Of a stretch of 31,982 bases of DNA, positions 1 through 12,700 are shown in pieces; within the stretch, counting starts at the first letter, position 1; each line of letters starts with the position of its first letter. The translations under genes and the position numbers were made by a program. Source of the DNA: Apostichopus parvimensis (Eukaryota; Echinodermata; Holothuroidea; Aspidochirotida; Stichopodidae); the NCBI GenBank assembly GCA_000934455.1, contig KN892551.1, forward strand, positions 1-31,982, written 5' to 3'. Below the pieces are notes generated by a model. That model was given only the letters and a program-made list of their open reading frames with translations. It was not told the DNA's origin and made no database searches.

Positions 1-645
1 TTTCTTTCTCCTTTCAATAATCATTGTTCAACAATTTCGAATACTTCAACAAATGATATTACTTGTGTATGGGTGAAGTTTTGTGTATAACTGACATTAA
101 TGGTAATATGAATATTCAAAATCCTAGGATATTTAAAACTGTCAACATTGCTACTACGACGATTCATTTCCTTATTCCTACTGTCACGCTTACGGAGATA
201 TACAGTATACAGTCACGGTAAATATGTTAAGTAGAACTGGTGGTTATTCTCCGTTTATAGCATTCCGTATTATGGAGATTATAATGAACAACCTCATTTC
301 TTATAATATAAACATGCACGTTTCTTTATTTCTGCAGAAAATATAACGTTTATTGCTGATTCCGTGATGTGTATCTGTTTTCAACCACCCGCTCCTCTCT
401 GCTCTATTTCCTTACTATTTAATCGGCACATTCAAATAAGATACCAAAGATACAAATGAAAGACATTTTAAGTATGCATAAAATAAAACATATATACCAA
501 AGATACAAAGGAGATATTTCAAAATACAAAGAAATGTAGTCTGATTGGGTGACAAGAGTTATATACCACGAAGGTATGGCTGTAGATACAACCTTTAACA
601 CTTAAATCTTATCTAACAAAAAATATGTTGTGTGCTTAACTATAC
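1..645. other. intron portion at the left edge, no exon seen
   Basis: AT-rich sequence following the donor at 645. No minus-strand stretch resembling a Rab G5 (SAK) region or a cysteine C-terminus was seen. The open frame at 419-601 has no recognisable content. Confidence 0.6.
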
Positions 646-744
646 CTCAGCAGCTCTTGCGGCAACAGCGGCTGGTACTTCTTTGAGTTCCGGCATATCA
701 CCTTTGTTACCAACTAGCATGATCCTAGCGTCTTCATCAACATC
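646..744 (-). CDS. CRACR2A: exon 13: Rab domain, G4 (NKGD); last exon in window
   Basis: The acceptor is caatcttag and the donor GAG/gtatag, with 99 nt (33 codons, phase 0 at both ends). The peptide contains [24 protein letters not shown] is the G4 base-recognition motif. KEVP corresponds to REVP in CRACR2A. The G5 motif and C-terminus must be in exons left of position 1. Confidence 0.93.
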
Positions 745-3700
745 CTAAGATTGAGAAAAGTAACCATTATTTATACATTTCTATCGCATTTTAGCTTGAT
801 CTTCTTTTCAAGAAAAGTCGAGAAGCTATTAAATATTAACGAAAACCGATTAATTGCTATGCTAGGAACAGAATCAATTGATCGAATTCTATGTTCACAG
901 GTAAAAATATGGAGATGCTTTAAATAATTCCAATGTTTTTTGCAACGCTTTCTCAACAAAGCAAACCAATAGTGGGAGTACAATAATAGTAAAATATTGC
1001 CGAATGGCTAAGTAGATGAATATGAGTAAATGACAATATGTTTACGATTAAAAACATAAATTCAATGTCATGTAAAACTGATTAACAATATACTCTTATG
1101 CTCTGTATCAATCTGTTAACATTGAATATGGATTTCCTGTTTCGGAATCAGTTGCTCCTAGACTGTGTTACCATCTCTTTGGGAGTATTTGTGGTTTTGA
1201 ATTTACTCATTGTTATACTCTGTATATGAAGGATATATTGTTTTGGATTCACTCATTCTTATACTTTATATCCATCCTTGAACATTGATGAAGGATTTAC
1301 GATTTCGACTTCAAGTACTCTTGTACTCTGACTCCATCGTTTAACATTGATGGAGGAATTATGGTTTCGAATTTCCTCAACCTTTTACTCTAAATCCATC
1401 CTGTAACATTGATGAAGGATTTATGGCTTCGAATTTCCTCAGTCTTATACTCTAAATTCATGCTTTAACATTGATGGAGGATTTATGGTTTGGAATTTGC
1501 TCACTCTTATACTCTAAATCCATCCTTTAACATTGATGAAGGATTTATGGCTTCGAATTTCCTCAGTCTTAAACTCTAAATTCATGCTTTAACATTGATG
1601 GAGGATTTATGGTTTGGAATTAACTCACTCTTATACTCTGAATCCATCCTTTAACATTGATGAAGGATTTCTCACACGTAACGTCATAAAGCAAAAGAAC
1701 GCCATCCGCTTTGCGAAAGTACGCATGAGGAATGCTTCTAAATCTATGGAAAGAATTTGATATAATTTCAATAAAAGAGACAAATAGATATGATGAAAAG
1801 TTCAGTTTCATTTTTGATAGAGAGAGGTAAGAGCAGGGCCATCAATGCGATACCGGTAAAATATAAATAATCCGAATAAACTAGACAGAGGTTTCTAGTA
1901 GAAATTTACATCTCTGTTTCATTACTCTTTCTTATTTCGTGACAAAATGGAAGCCAGACTCGTTATCATACAATTAAAATGATTCTTGAGTTATAAAATA
2001 TTGCAGTTTATTCCATTTAGAATGCGCGATGATTCTGGGAAGTCCCATATGAACTTGAATTGATATTTCTTTTCTTAAATGACTTCATAACCTAATAAAA
2101 TACTCAGGTTGAGTCCCAAGAATTGAATGTATTTTGGGAGGAATAAACATTCACAAGTAACGTTTAAAAAGCTAAACAGTGATTTTAACCATGCGTTTCT
2201 AATTACACTGCTGGAAAGACCATAAAGTCAATACAAATACAAGGTTTGATTTGTTATACTAGCGTACCCTGCATTTTTTATAGTATTGAAAATTAGAAAA
2301 TTATTAGTTGGGAGGTACACCATTGTGTTGCCTTTGAGTTGGTTTTATATTATATGAATTTTGGAATGTTTGAGAATGCGTTAATCCAATACATTTTACT
2401 GCATTGTTTAGCATTTTAAAACAAATCTAGTGAACGAGTAGTTATCAAACTCTTGCTAACATTAATATTTTACCTTTCTTGTCCAGCTGTGTCCCATATT
2501 TGTAACGAAACAACACTATTGTCCATCACCAGTGATTTCATATGGAAGCCGATTTCTGAAAAGATAATAAAATATAATTTGTCATGGGTTGATACACTGT
2601 TGTTCCGGTAATTAACATTCAAGTATTTTGTTTTTTTCCAGCCGCTTTGTATATTAGTTTTGAAAACAAAAAACCTAAAAAGAATATTATGAAATGAATT
2701 ATCCCAGGACGATTGCAACATGAACAGTTGGTGCCTTTATTGGTTGGTGTTATTAGCTCAAGGTTTAAACCACATTGATGACAAAGTATTTGTACAGGAT
2801 CAAACGTCTTTAGAAAGCGATGACGTCATAAATGTGGTCGAATGTAGGTAAATGTGGATATATGTGTGTTTTTGTGTTTTGCATGTGGTTATATATTATC
2901 CTAATATTACCCTAAGCCATATGAATAAAACTCTCCGTCACATAGAAGAAAAAGCTCGTTATGAAAAAAAAAACGTGGATGTCGCTTGAATATTCTTCGT
3001 TGATTATGTTAATTTGGGCTTTATGATACTGACACGTTTATCGTTAAACGTTCTTACAAATAGTTGAGTTAATATCCATATTATTTTGACATTTATAACA
3101 GTTATAATTACATATACATTATTCTACCTTAAAGCTGGATTTGACAGAATATTATTTTACCACACGAAACTTAAAAACCAAAATCAGTGACTCCATGAAC
3201 CAGGTGAAAAAACTGTGCAATTCGAAATTGTAAATAAATCAATGTATATTACACTCTCATTAAAACCATGGTCGTAAGATAAAACAAGTGATTGAACATA
3301 TGAAGGGTATTTGTAAAGTTTTTGAGCCCATTTCAGACGCGGATCTAGAGATACACCCCAAATCCCTACTGCCCTATTGAACTCTCTAAAGGATCGTAAC
3401 GGAAAAATATAGTTTCTAGCATTATTTGCATTGTTATACGTCTAAGACTCCCCCTACAGGTCCCCTACATGGGAGTCTGTGTCATCGACACCAGCCTCCA
3501 CAAATTCTCCATTCTAGAATCATGCATCCCCCCTGCATTTTTTTTCAATTAAAAACATCAAATATATAGACTCACCAATTGTTACTTGAGTATTTGCTGT
3601 AAAAGTGTTGTGACAGAATCTTTGCACAAAACTCGTTTTTCCTACACCAGAGTCACCACACATGACCACCTTGAAACATCGATCTGGTGTCCTGAGTTGT

Positions 3701-6700
3701 AAGAACTGTCGAAAAGGGTAAAAAGGAAAGAAAAAAACTTAGGTTTATTATCATGTAATGATATTAATGGCAAAAACTGGGTACAACGTAAACGAAAGCT
3801 TAATATTTATATATTAAGCTGGTCTTTACCTCTTCTGAAAAAAGTAGGTATTGTAATTTGGTGGCAGGTTGGGTCATTTTTTAGCCTGAAGGAGAGATAT
3901 ATGGCACAAGAAACTTGTTGTGGGGATCAACACATAGTTCAAGAAATGATTTATTATATCGCCTGCGTAGATATCGAAATAATCTTGCACGGAATACGAA
4001 AGCATGATTCGTATTGTCAATAGCAAACAGGTAGGCGAAATTAGCCGGAGGTGAGGCTATTCTCGCAGTAGGTGTTGAACCCCCACACTCCCTGCCAGAG
4101 AGTCAACAACAACGACCTCCCGCCACGCCCTCGCGTTTATAAAATCCTTCATTTACGTCTGCCTCTTTCATCAAAGTTCATTCCCATACTTAAATTAGTC
4201 GAAAAGGAAGGCGATGGAGATTGATAATTCTCCCCCCCCCCCCATTTTGAAAGCATGTGCACGCCACTGATGAGATCTCTCCGTTTTAAGAATTAATGAA
4301 GCATTTTGGAATAGAAGAAATGATATTGGCTAGTACGTGATTCCAGCAGGTAAAAATCAGGAATTTCAACGACCATTGCGTTAGGAATACAAATATCCCA
4401 GTGGCGGAGCGTCCATACAGTCAGGGGGCGGATGCCCCCCCCCTGACGGACTCAAATGGACTGCTGGCGCCCTTTTCAGCTTTTTACCATTTGTTACTTA
4501 TTCGCGATTATTGACTTTTTTATTGCGCTCTCATCTACCTATTGACATTTTTCACATTTTGTTGGTGTAATTTTCTGACAAAATGCTCTAACGGCTATTT
4601 ATTCTTCGTTTATATGCGAATTAGCAAGGCCCAGAAAGGGTCATTTCCGGCGATCTAGGGAGTATCTTTACTCAAAACATTTCTGTACGCTCCGCGCCAA
4701 CCTGTGGTGGCGCTCCGCTTAGATAGTGTCGAAAGCGCCCCTACAGACCATTTTTGCCCCCCTGACCAATACCCCTAGCTCCGCCACTGAAATATCCGGA
4801 TATAAAGACGGGATGAATCGCAATTTAAAAGGTCTGGAGTTGTATTAAGATTGATCTTTTTTGGTAGTTTGAGGTGTTGCGTTTGGGATTTGGATTTGCT
4901 AGGATGTCGAAGCTGTTGAAGGTATAGGGTAAGGAGGGGTGGGGGGTTGAGTAGGGATTGCGGGTAAGGTTTCTAGTACCTACCTGCATACTAACCTGCA
5001 TTTGTTGGTCACATTCGCAGTCACTGTAACTGCTCACTCTACTCATCTGCATTACTCCTACTCTTCGGGTTTCCTCAACTGTGTAATTATCTTCCACCAA
5101 ATTTTCATATTTTTCTCTAAAAAGATACAACCATCAAATACAACTGACAGAAAACTGCAGTTGATGTAGTACATTCCAAAAGTGACTTGATTATACGCTA
5201 CATGCAACCATCATAATAAATGCATATCACTTCTACGGCTTAATACCCCTCATTAGTAGCCATTGTTTGACGTCATTACAAGCAAGAGCATTAAACAAAT
5301 TACGTCATTATACAATTGCCTTTCATAATTTTAGAAAAATTAATACCGTACATTAATATGCTAGACGTTACTACAAGTCAAAGTGATGAAAACGCATGCA
5401 ATTACCATTACAAAAATTCAAATTACTCTATCTTTTGAGACCAACTTAACATAACAATCAGATTCAACCATCAACGTGAAGTGATTTGAAAGGTATCATA
5501 AAAGTTAAGGTAAATGACGTGTTGACTCTGGTGAAAGTTCCATTAAAACATATTTAAGTGAGCCACTGAATCTAAGAGACTGACTTCGGTCAACTGACTT
5601 GCGGCTTTGATATGCCCATGATGGCTTCTTTGCGAGTTCCTGCTTGCAGGAGGATCTAAAATATATACATACGTACTGTTGAAAGGCTTATATTTTAATA
5701 TATCTCTTATATCCTTATCAACGCTGCACAAACCTCAGTTTTTCTAATTGTAACTCTAAATTTCGTCTATCCTTGGAAACTTCTTCTTGTTCTTCTAAGG
5801 CCTCAGAATATTCCCTGAAAACGTAAGAAGACTCATTAAAACATCAATAATCTATAGTCATCATGTGATTCTTCAATGAACAATATTTCTTTTATTAGTC
5901 ATGACACTTTCTGAGTTATTACACCTAATGGAGTTCTGTTTTACTTGAATCTCGGCTTAGTAGGCACTGATGTGAATTTCAAACTTTCGAACAGGAGAAT
6001 TTACCTGATATTGTCTCATATAAGTGGATTCTTAGTTCAGAACAAATTCTTATGGCATATTCTAGACAAACGTCCGATTGCTACATAACGTACATTTAAC
6101 TATTTATGCCTACCACGTTAGAATTCGTGTGGTATTTGAAACATAATATGACACGTTAGTTTATGAAAATAATGCTGATGTGAGAGACTCCATGACAAAA
6201 AGCGTACATAGTGTGTATGCCTTACAGTAGTTCAAGCAGTACTCTAATGACGTCATTAGTCTTCTTTTTTTCCTTTTCTTTGTCGCCTTATATGTAAATT
6301 CTGATGTAACGATACCGCTACATTCGGCGCACAATTGTCTTCAGACGTTGTCTTTGTTTCTGCGTGAAGACAACTCGTTATCTGCGATCACCTGTTCTAC
6401 CAGACCAGGGTTTCCATAACTTTAACCCCCCACAAACCCCCTGTGGATGTCAGAGTTGTCCTCGAACACCTAATTTTTGAAGACACGATCTTAGTCATTA
6501 TTATACGCATAACAATGCTTCGTAAAAGATCAAGTTCATAATTTAATATTGAAGAGTCTGTCGATAGGTACGACTTTTGTACATTACTAAATTATATGAT
6601 ATATCAGATTTATTTCAGCAAAAAGGTTTCTAGTCTAGTTTTGAATTCAGAAACGTCTCACAAAGCCCCAGGGATGGACTCACGCACACCTGGGGGTTCG

Positions 6701-9700
6701 TGCACCCCAGTTAGGGAACCCCTGTACTAGACGCTTTCCGTTAGACGGTAGCCCATGATTCGAATAAAAGATAATTTGGTTTTGAAAGATATGACTGTTC
6801 ATGTTAGGATAAGAATAAACTATTTATCATATTTAAATTATAATTACAATATCAACTTCAAATATATGGTGATTCTTTATGCAGAGCGGTCGGCGAAGAC
6901 CTAGGAGCGTTTTGTTTTACGAATGCTGCATATAACTTCAACCCGGTACCTTTGAATGAAGTCTCTTTCCCTTTCTGATTCTTCTTGAAGCTGAAGGCAC
7001 AACTGCTGTGTCTCATTGAGTCCAGCCAACGACTGATCTAATCGCATTCTCAGTTGGGTGTTTTCCTGCAAAAGAAGTTTTATTTTTATTTGAATTTGTT
7101 GCTACCTGTTAATATCATATATAACTAGAAAGGTAGTTAAAAATTACAGTTTGATACTTTAATCTACCGACACCTCACCAGGAATGTTTAATTAGGCATT
7201 AAATTCTTCAAAGGAATATGAATTAAACAATTAAACATTGTAGTAGCTGGGCTGGACACATTATTCTCGTATTGAAAAAGAACCCATTTGACAAGTTCTG
7301 TGAAATAGTACAACATAGTACTACCTTTACATCATCCTACATCGTACAATCACCACGTTCTTTATCTATACTAGGGTTTGTCAATTAATATATCCAACCA
7401 GGGCCAGCGAAAAATGTATGCTTGGAGCAAAGGTTTCAACCAAAATCAATTTTTCATATCGTATGAACAAGCCAAAAGCCCTTCAGGATCCGCGTACCTG
7501 GTTAGTGGAAGGTTGTGGTCCATTATTTCCCAGACCGGATTGAAATATTTTACGGCCGGTTTTTGGCTCTCGGGTCGTCCTGTTGATGACCCACGATGTA
7601 CATAGTTTTGACCTTGGCTTTGAGACGGTCATATCTTGTTTTTATGCATGAATGACGTGCAATTGATTGCCATTAAATTATAATATACTCTCTTTGCAAA
7701 CTTGGAAAGCGTCAAACGTTGTAATGTTTGTTGAATTTCTTTAGAATGCATACAAGGAACGTCACCACATTAAACATGTAAGCATACGGAGACGTTCGTT
7801 ACGAACTGGGATTCATCCAAGGCACATTATAAACATATCGAGTTACCTTTGATAAATTATCGTTCTCGGAGATAATGTTTGCCTCATGACGACTCAGTTC
7901 CATCACCATTTGTTCTAACTGAAAGAAAAAACAAAACAAAAATCTGATAAAGAAAGACCGATTAACATTAACTAAGAAATAGTAAAGACATGAATAAAAC
8001 TAAATTTGTGTAAAAGTAAGTTGGCCTGACGTTTCGATCCTAGCAGGATCTTCTTAACAGGCTAAATGACAAGTAACAGTAACAGAAGGAACAAAAACAC
8101 GCACAGAATACAGACAGGTACGCATGGTGAACACAAAGAGATAGATGTAAGGGGATTAGTAGACAAGGGATGGAGAGAAGAAAGAAAGAAACCAATAGGG
8201 GAAGAGGAGAGGTAGGAGATAAACAGTGGAGGGACAAAGAGAGGATTAAGGGAAGGGGGTAGGGAATATACTGGAGAAGGACAAAGACAGAACGGTGTGG
8301 AGAAAAAGAAACAAATTTCTAAGATATACCTGTGGGAAGCAACATAAAGAGAAACAGACTACATATAGCAATGTATAATAGTTGGATCGTCACCAGAAGT
8401 GGCGCTATTCTGGATCATGTCAGGGAAGAACATCTTATCAACATGGCGTGTTATGTCAATGAATTAAAAATGTAACATTTAACGTCATATTTTCTCTTTT
8501 ACAAGTCTAATTTTGTCATTTTCCTTTACCTGCTGGTTTTGCTGTAATCTATCTTTGTCACGTTTTTCGATTTCTTGCAATGATTGTTCAAGCTGTAAAG
8601 TAAAATAAAATAAAAAATCAGAATATGAATCAACTACAACTGCAACAATGTAATAGTGCATTCATATCGTATTAAGATTCATATAGTTTAGCGAGAGATG
8701 GATCAATATTCAAACATGATACTCAGTTCAAACTCTATTTGCTTTGTGATTGGTTTATGAGTTGCATAACCTGTCTATATCAGGGAACTGTGTTTGATGT
8801 AACATTCAGGGCTTTATTCGGTTTACAAGCTACACAAAAATAAGTACACTAATTACATCTAACAGTTTCACCGAAAATATTATGACAGAAAAAAAACATA
8901 CTCTATGCTCTAGGGATAGTAGTAGGCATTATCACAATACAAAAAGTGGTAAAGGTTATTTGGTTTGAGTGGGCAAGAAAGAAAGGTACTTCAATAGGTC
9001 TTCTCGCCGACAAAAATAATCCTCTTTTTGATCCTCTTTGTTACCCAAATTTCGGTATTGAAATATTTTAAAGAAAATGAGCATCGATTCATTCCGACAA
9101 ATAGAAATAGAAAATGGGTATGGTTGAATTACCAAAGTACGTTAAAAGACAATTCCTGACCACAATATTTCTGTGCGACGTACCAATCTATACAAATTGT
9201 CCACAATTAATATAGGTTGTCACGATGTGAAATAAATTCAGATAAGAAAGTGTCCCATACAGTTTGTACATATTTCATTGTAATCGTCATAACACGATTT
9301 CATTTATAAAGTAAACTATATAGTATATATATATTGTATATATAGTATATATGTATAGTATATATAGTATAAATATGGCATATGTAGTATATATATAGTA
9401 TATAGTATATATAGTATATATTGTATATATATAGTATATATAGTATAAATGTATATTATACATTATAAAGTAAATTATAATATTAATTTTGACTGATCAA
9501 ACTGATCAGTTGATGTTGGGGAATGTTTTTTTTTTGTTATTTGAAATATTGGAATGTGGGGTAGATACATGTAAAGGAATACGCAATAATGATAGATAAA
9601 AAGTTGGATCACAGATTCGGTCTATCCAGGATAGGGATCACATAGATCTTAATAACCCGGGCTCAACGTTTAATGCTTTTATTTGTATCGATTGACCGTA

Positions 9701-12700
9701 TGTAACCTAATGTACTGGTTTGCGGCGCGGTACCCGGGCATTGATGTAGGGCCAATGCGCCGCTTTTTCCTCTAGTTCACGAAAGGTGGTAGTTTGTCGG
9801 AAGAATCAATTGCGTTGCTTGTATCAATGCTACGAGCCGCTGCGTCAATCAATGATCCAGTAGCAATTAATGTCCTATTAGGTACCTAACCTGTCACATG
9901 CACGGCCACATTTGGTATAAATGAGAGGCCTTAGGGAAAGTCCATGAGAGGCAAGTTCGTGGCAGCTTATACTGCTCTGAGATGGCGAGTTGACAATTAT
10001 CATGTATCTTATTTAGCTGTAGCTCATCTGTCAATGCTCAAAAGAACTGACTTCGGTCAGCTTGCGGATTTGATAAGCCAATGATGCCAATGATGATAAG
10101 CCAATGATGGCTTCTTCGCGAGTTCCTGCTTGCAGGAGGGTCTAAAATACATACAATACATACAAAATACATACAACTTATCTCCGGTGAAGCAAAATTT
10201 CAAGGATTTCAAGTTTGGAAACATTCATCAAATATGTCATCCTTGGTTTGGTTAGCCATACTCGGCGACAGTACTGACCTTTAATTTGTTTTCAAGAATG
10301 GCTAGTTAGTTATTATAGAATACGGATACCATGCAGATTAAATAAGGTGTCAAGACCTCGTACACGAGTTTGAAATCATGTTTAATATCATCTTGGTTCT
10401 TCGGTTCGATAACGTCTGGAATTTGTAACAAATCGATTACAATTATGTTGCTGTACACAGAAATGTGAATTACTGCTGATAAAATTTTCTGGGAACTGTC
10501 AAGACGTAATCATAACGGGAAAGCAATACATGTCATGCCCAGTTCATTACGTTGTGTCCTTGGTCAAGATGCTTTATCTCAATTGCTTCCCTCCACCCAG
10601 GGGTTAAATGTGTGCCTGTGAGGTGACTTGCTATTGGGCGCAGTATATAACTGCAGCCGACGTGAGGGATTGTCTCTGAGACAGGTTATCATTGACCAGA
10701 GATAACATAACGTCTGTAAAGCGCTTTGAGACCTATCGCTGGTATAAAGCGCTATATAAATCGAATATTATTATTAATAATCTGCAATGCAATGCTATCA
10801 TCTGGTGGACCGAAGCCTCTCTTGCAATCTTGTATATTTGAGCATCTTAATATTTGGGGTCCCTGACTTGACCTATGAGCAGTGACTGAACTTTGTGCAG
10901 AAAGAAAGCCAACCCTTTGCTGACAAATACAGCTAATTCACACAGAGATTACAGTAACCACTGTAAATCTTTTTTACCACAGTAAATACTGGATTGTGTT
11001 GACAAATCTGATAAATCGGTAGCACGTGCTATTAGGTTTACAGTAAGAACTGAGGATATGTGCAACCCCAACAAATGCATCACACTTGATTTGTTGGGAT
11101 TACACATATCCTCAGTTCTTACTATAATCCTAATAGCACATGCTACCGATTTATAGCACGATCCAGGTTTTACTTTGCTGCAAAACTTTAATATTTACAA
11201 TAGTAACTGTTCTCTGTGTGTATCGGGTGACAAATAATACGTTTGCAGCATATCTTCGGCTCTTAAGCGCAAAAAAAAACAAAACAAGAAAAGAAGCGGG
11301 GAAAAAAAAGATGAAATAAAAGCGATACATGTGTTTCTTTAATTAATCAGCTTTACCATAATTAACACCTAAGAGGATTTTTCAGCGACACAAGAAATAA
11401 CGATGAATAACCGAGCTCTGCTATTATTTCACAGCCACGTGTCTGCATATTAATATGATCCATACGTACAGCTATTATTCTATCCATATCCTGCCTTGAT
11501 TTATTCACTGTTGTATGGTTACATGAGACAAAAAACTCAACAATCAACATTGATTTCGTATAATTGTTAGAGTTCCTTCATGCATATGGGTTAAGATCTA
11601 CATCGATTTTTAATGTTTATCTTTATTTGTAATATTTGTTTTCTGTGGTGGCAATTGGGTACAACGAAATACTGAATTTAAACAATGACGCCTAACTATA
11701 TAACTTAATATGGAGATTTTATGGCTAACGCTGTTAACAATCTACCTTCAGGTATGCAGCAGAGATAACTTAAAACGTTTCCTAACCAATTAAAAGTTGC
11801 TAAAATGACATCACACCTTTTGCAAAAGGACAGCTCCCGGATACCCAAAATGCAATGAACTGTAACTGTTGCTTGCTAATGATGTTCACTGACTATTAAC
11901 TACAAGCATCAGGTTAAACGCATATTATTATTATTATTATGTAAAATCAAACCATGTCAGTTTTTTTTTAATATTATGTAAGTGGTACAGATATAGAATA
12001 ATTAAGCGACAATATTTCAGTTGCAAAGCAACCGACTTCACTGAGTAACGTACTGTATATCTGATGTTGATATAAAATACATTAAGAATATATTTTCTAC
12101 CTAACGATGTTTTCTCGTGAAGAATCTTAGCATTGTGACTACAGGGAGCGGAGGGCGGGTTGGTTGTGAGGGTTTGTGAGGGTAGATGGGGTCTTGAATT
12201 CGAGATTTGAATTATTTAATAAGTTTTGCTTTGCTTTGTTTACTTTCTCTTTAATTCCTCTGTTCATTATTTTTTAATACATATTTCTGATTTTCGAATT
12301 TCGGATTTTGCTCTACATCATTGCTTTTCATTGCTGTATTTGCTGTTATTCTGTGCACTGGTACTATTTCATGTTGTAAAAAGACAAATAAATGTAACGT
12401 TAATCAGCTTTTAATATGATTTTCACCAGAACATATTCACTATCCTTTCATCTTTCCCTATCTAGCAGAGGCTGCAGAAATGTGACCACTTATGGTTCGG
12501 ACAACTTCTGATATTTTCCAGCACTAATATGAGCTGCAAACATAATGTCGTCCAAACGGAATGTATAGAAAGTAGAAGAAAAAAATCAGCATGCTTTGTT
12601 CATGGGCATTCCTTATTTTTGATCCATTTGGTGATTTCTCATGTTACCGCTATGTCGGTAATTAATTCGGTAGCAAACGATGTTTATCTCTCCGGGTCCT

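Larger units (their letters stand above)
10541..11267 (+). repeat. composite repeat copy A: SINE 3' part, unique spacer and palindrome
   Basis: The whole segment recurs inverted at 24666-25402 with scattered differences. Order: SINE 3' part to 10780, spacer with ggaccgaagcctctcttgc at about 10809-10827, a palindrome at 10939-11220, then gtttgcagcatatcttcgg. Because the spacer is shared, the two copies descend from one longer unit rather than from separate SINE insertions. Confidence 0.9.

Noticed and set aside
419..601. 60-codon frame considered as the last Rab exon
   Set aside because: No SAK (G5) motif, no C-terminal cysteines and no suitable acceptor.
8040..8237. 65-codon Leu/Ser/Cys-rich open frame
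   Set aside because: It is the complement of a purine-rich low-complexity stretch beside a repeat remnant.
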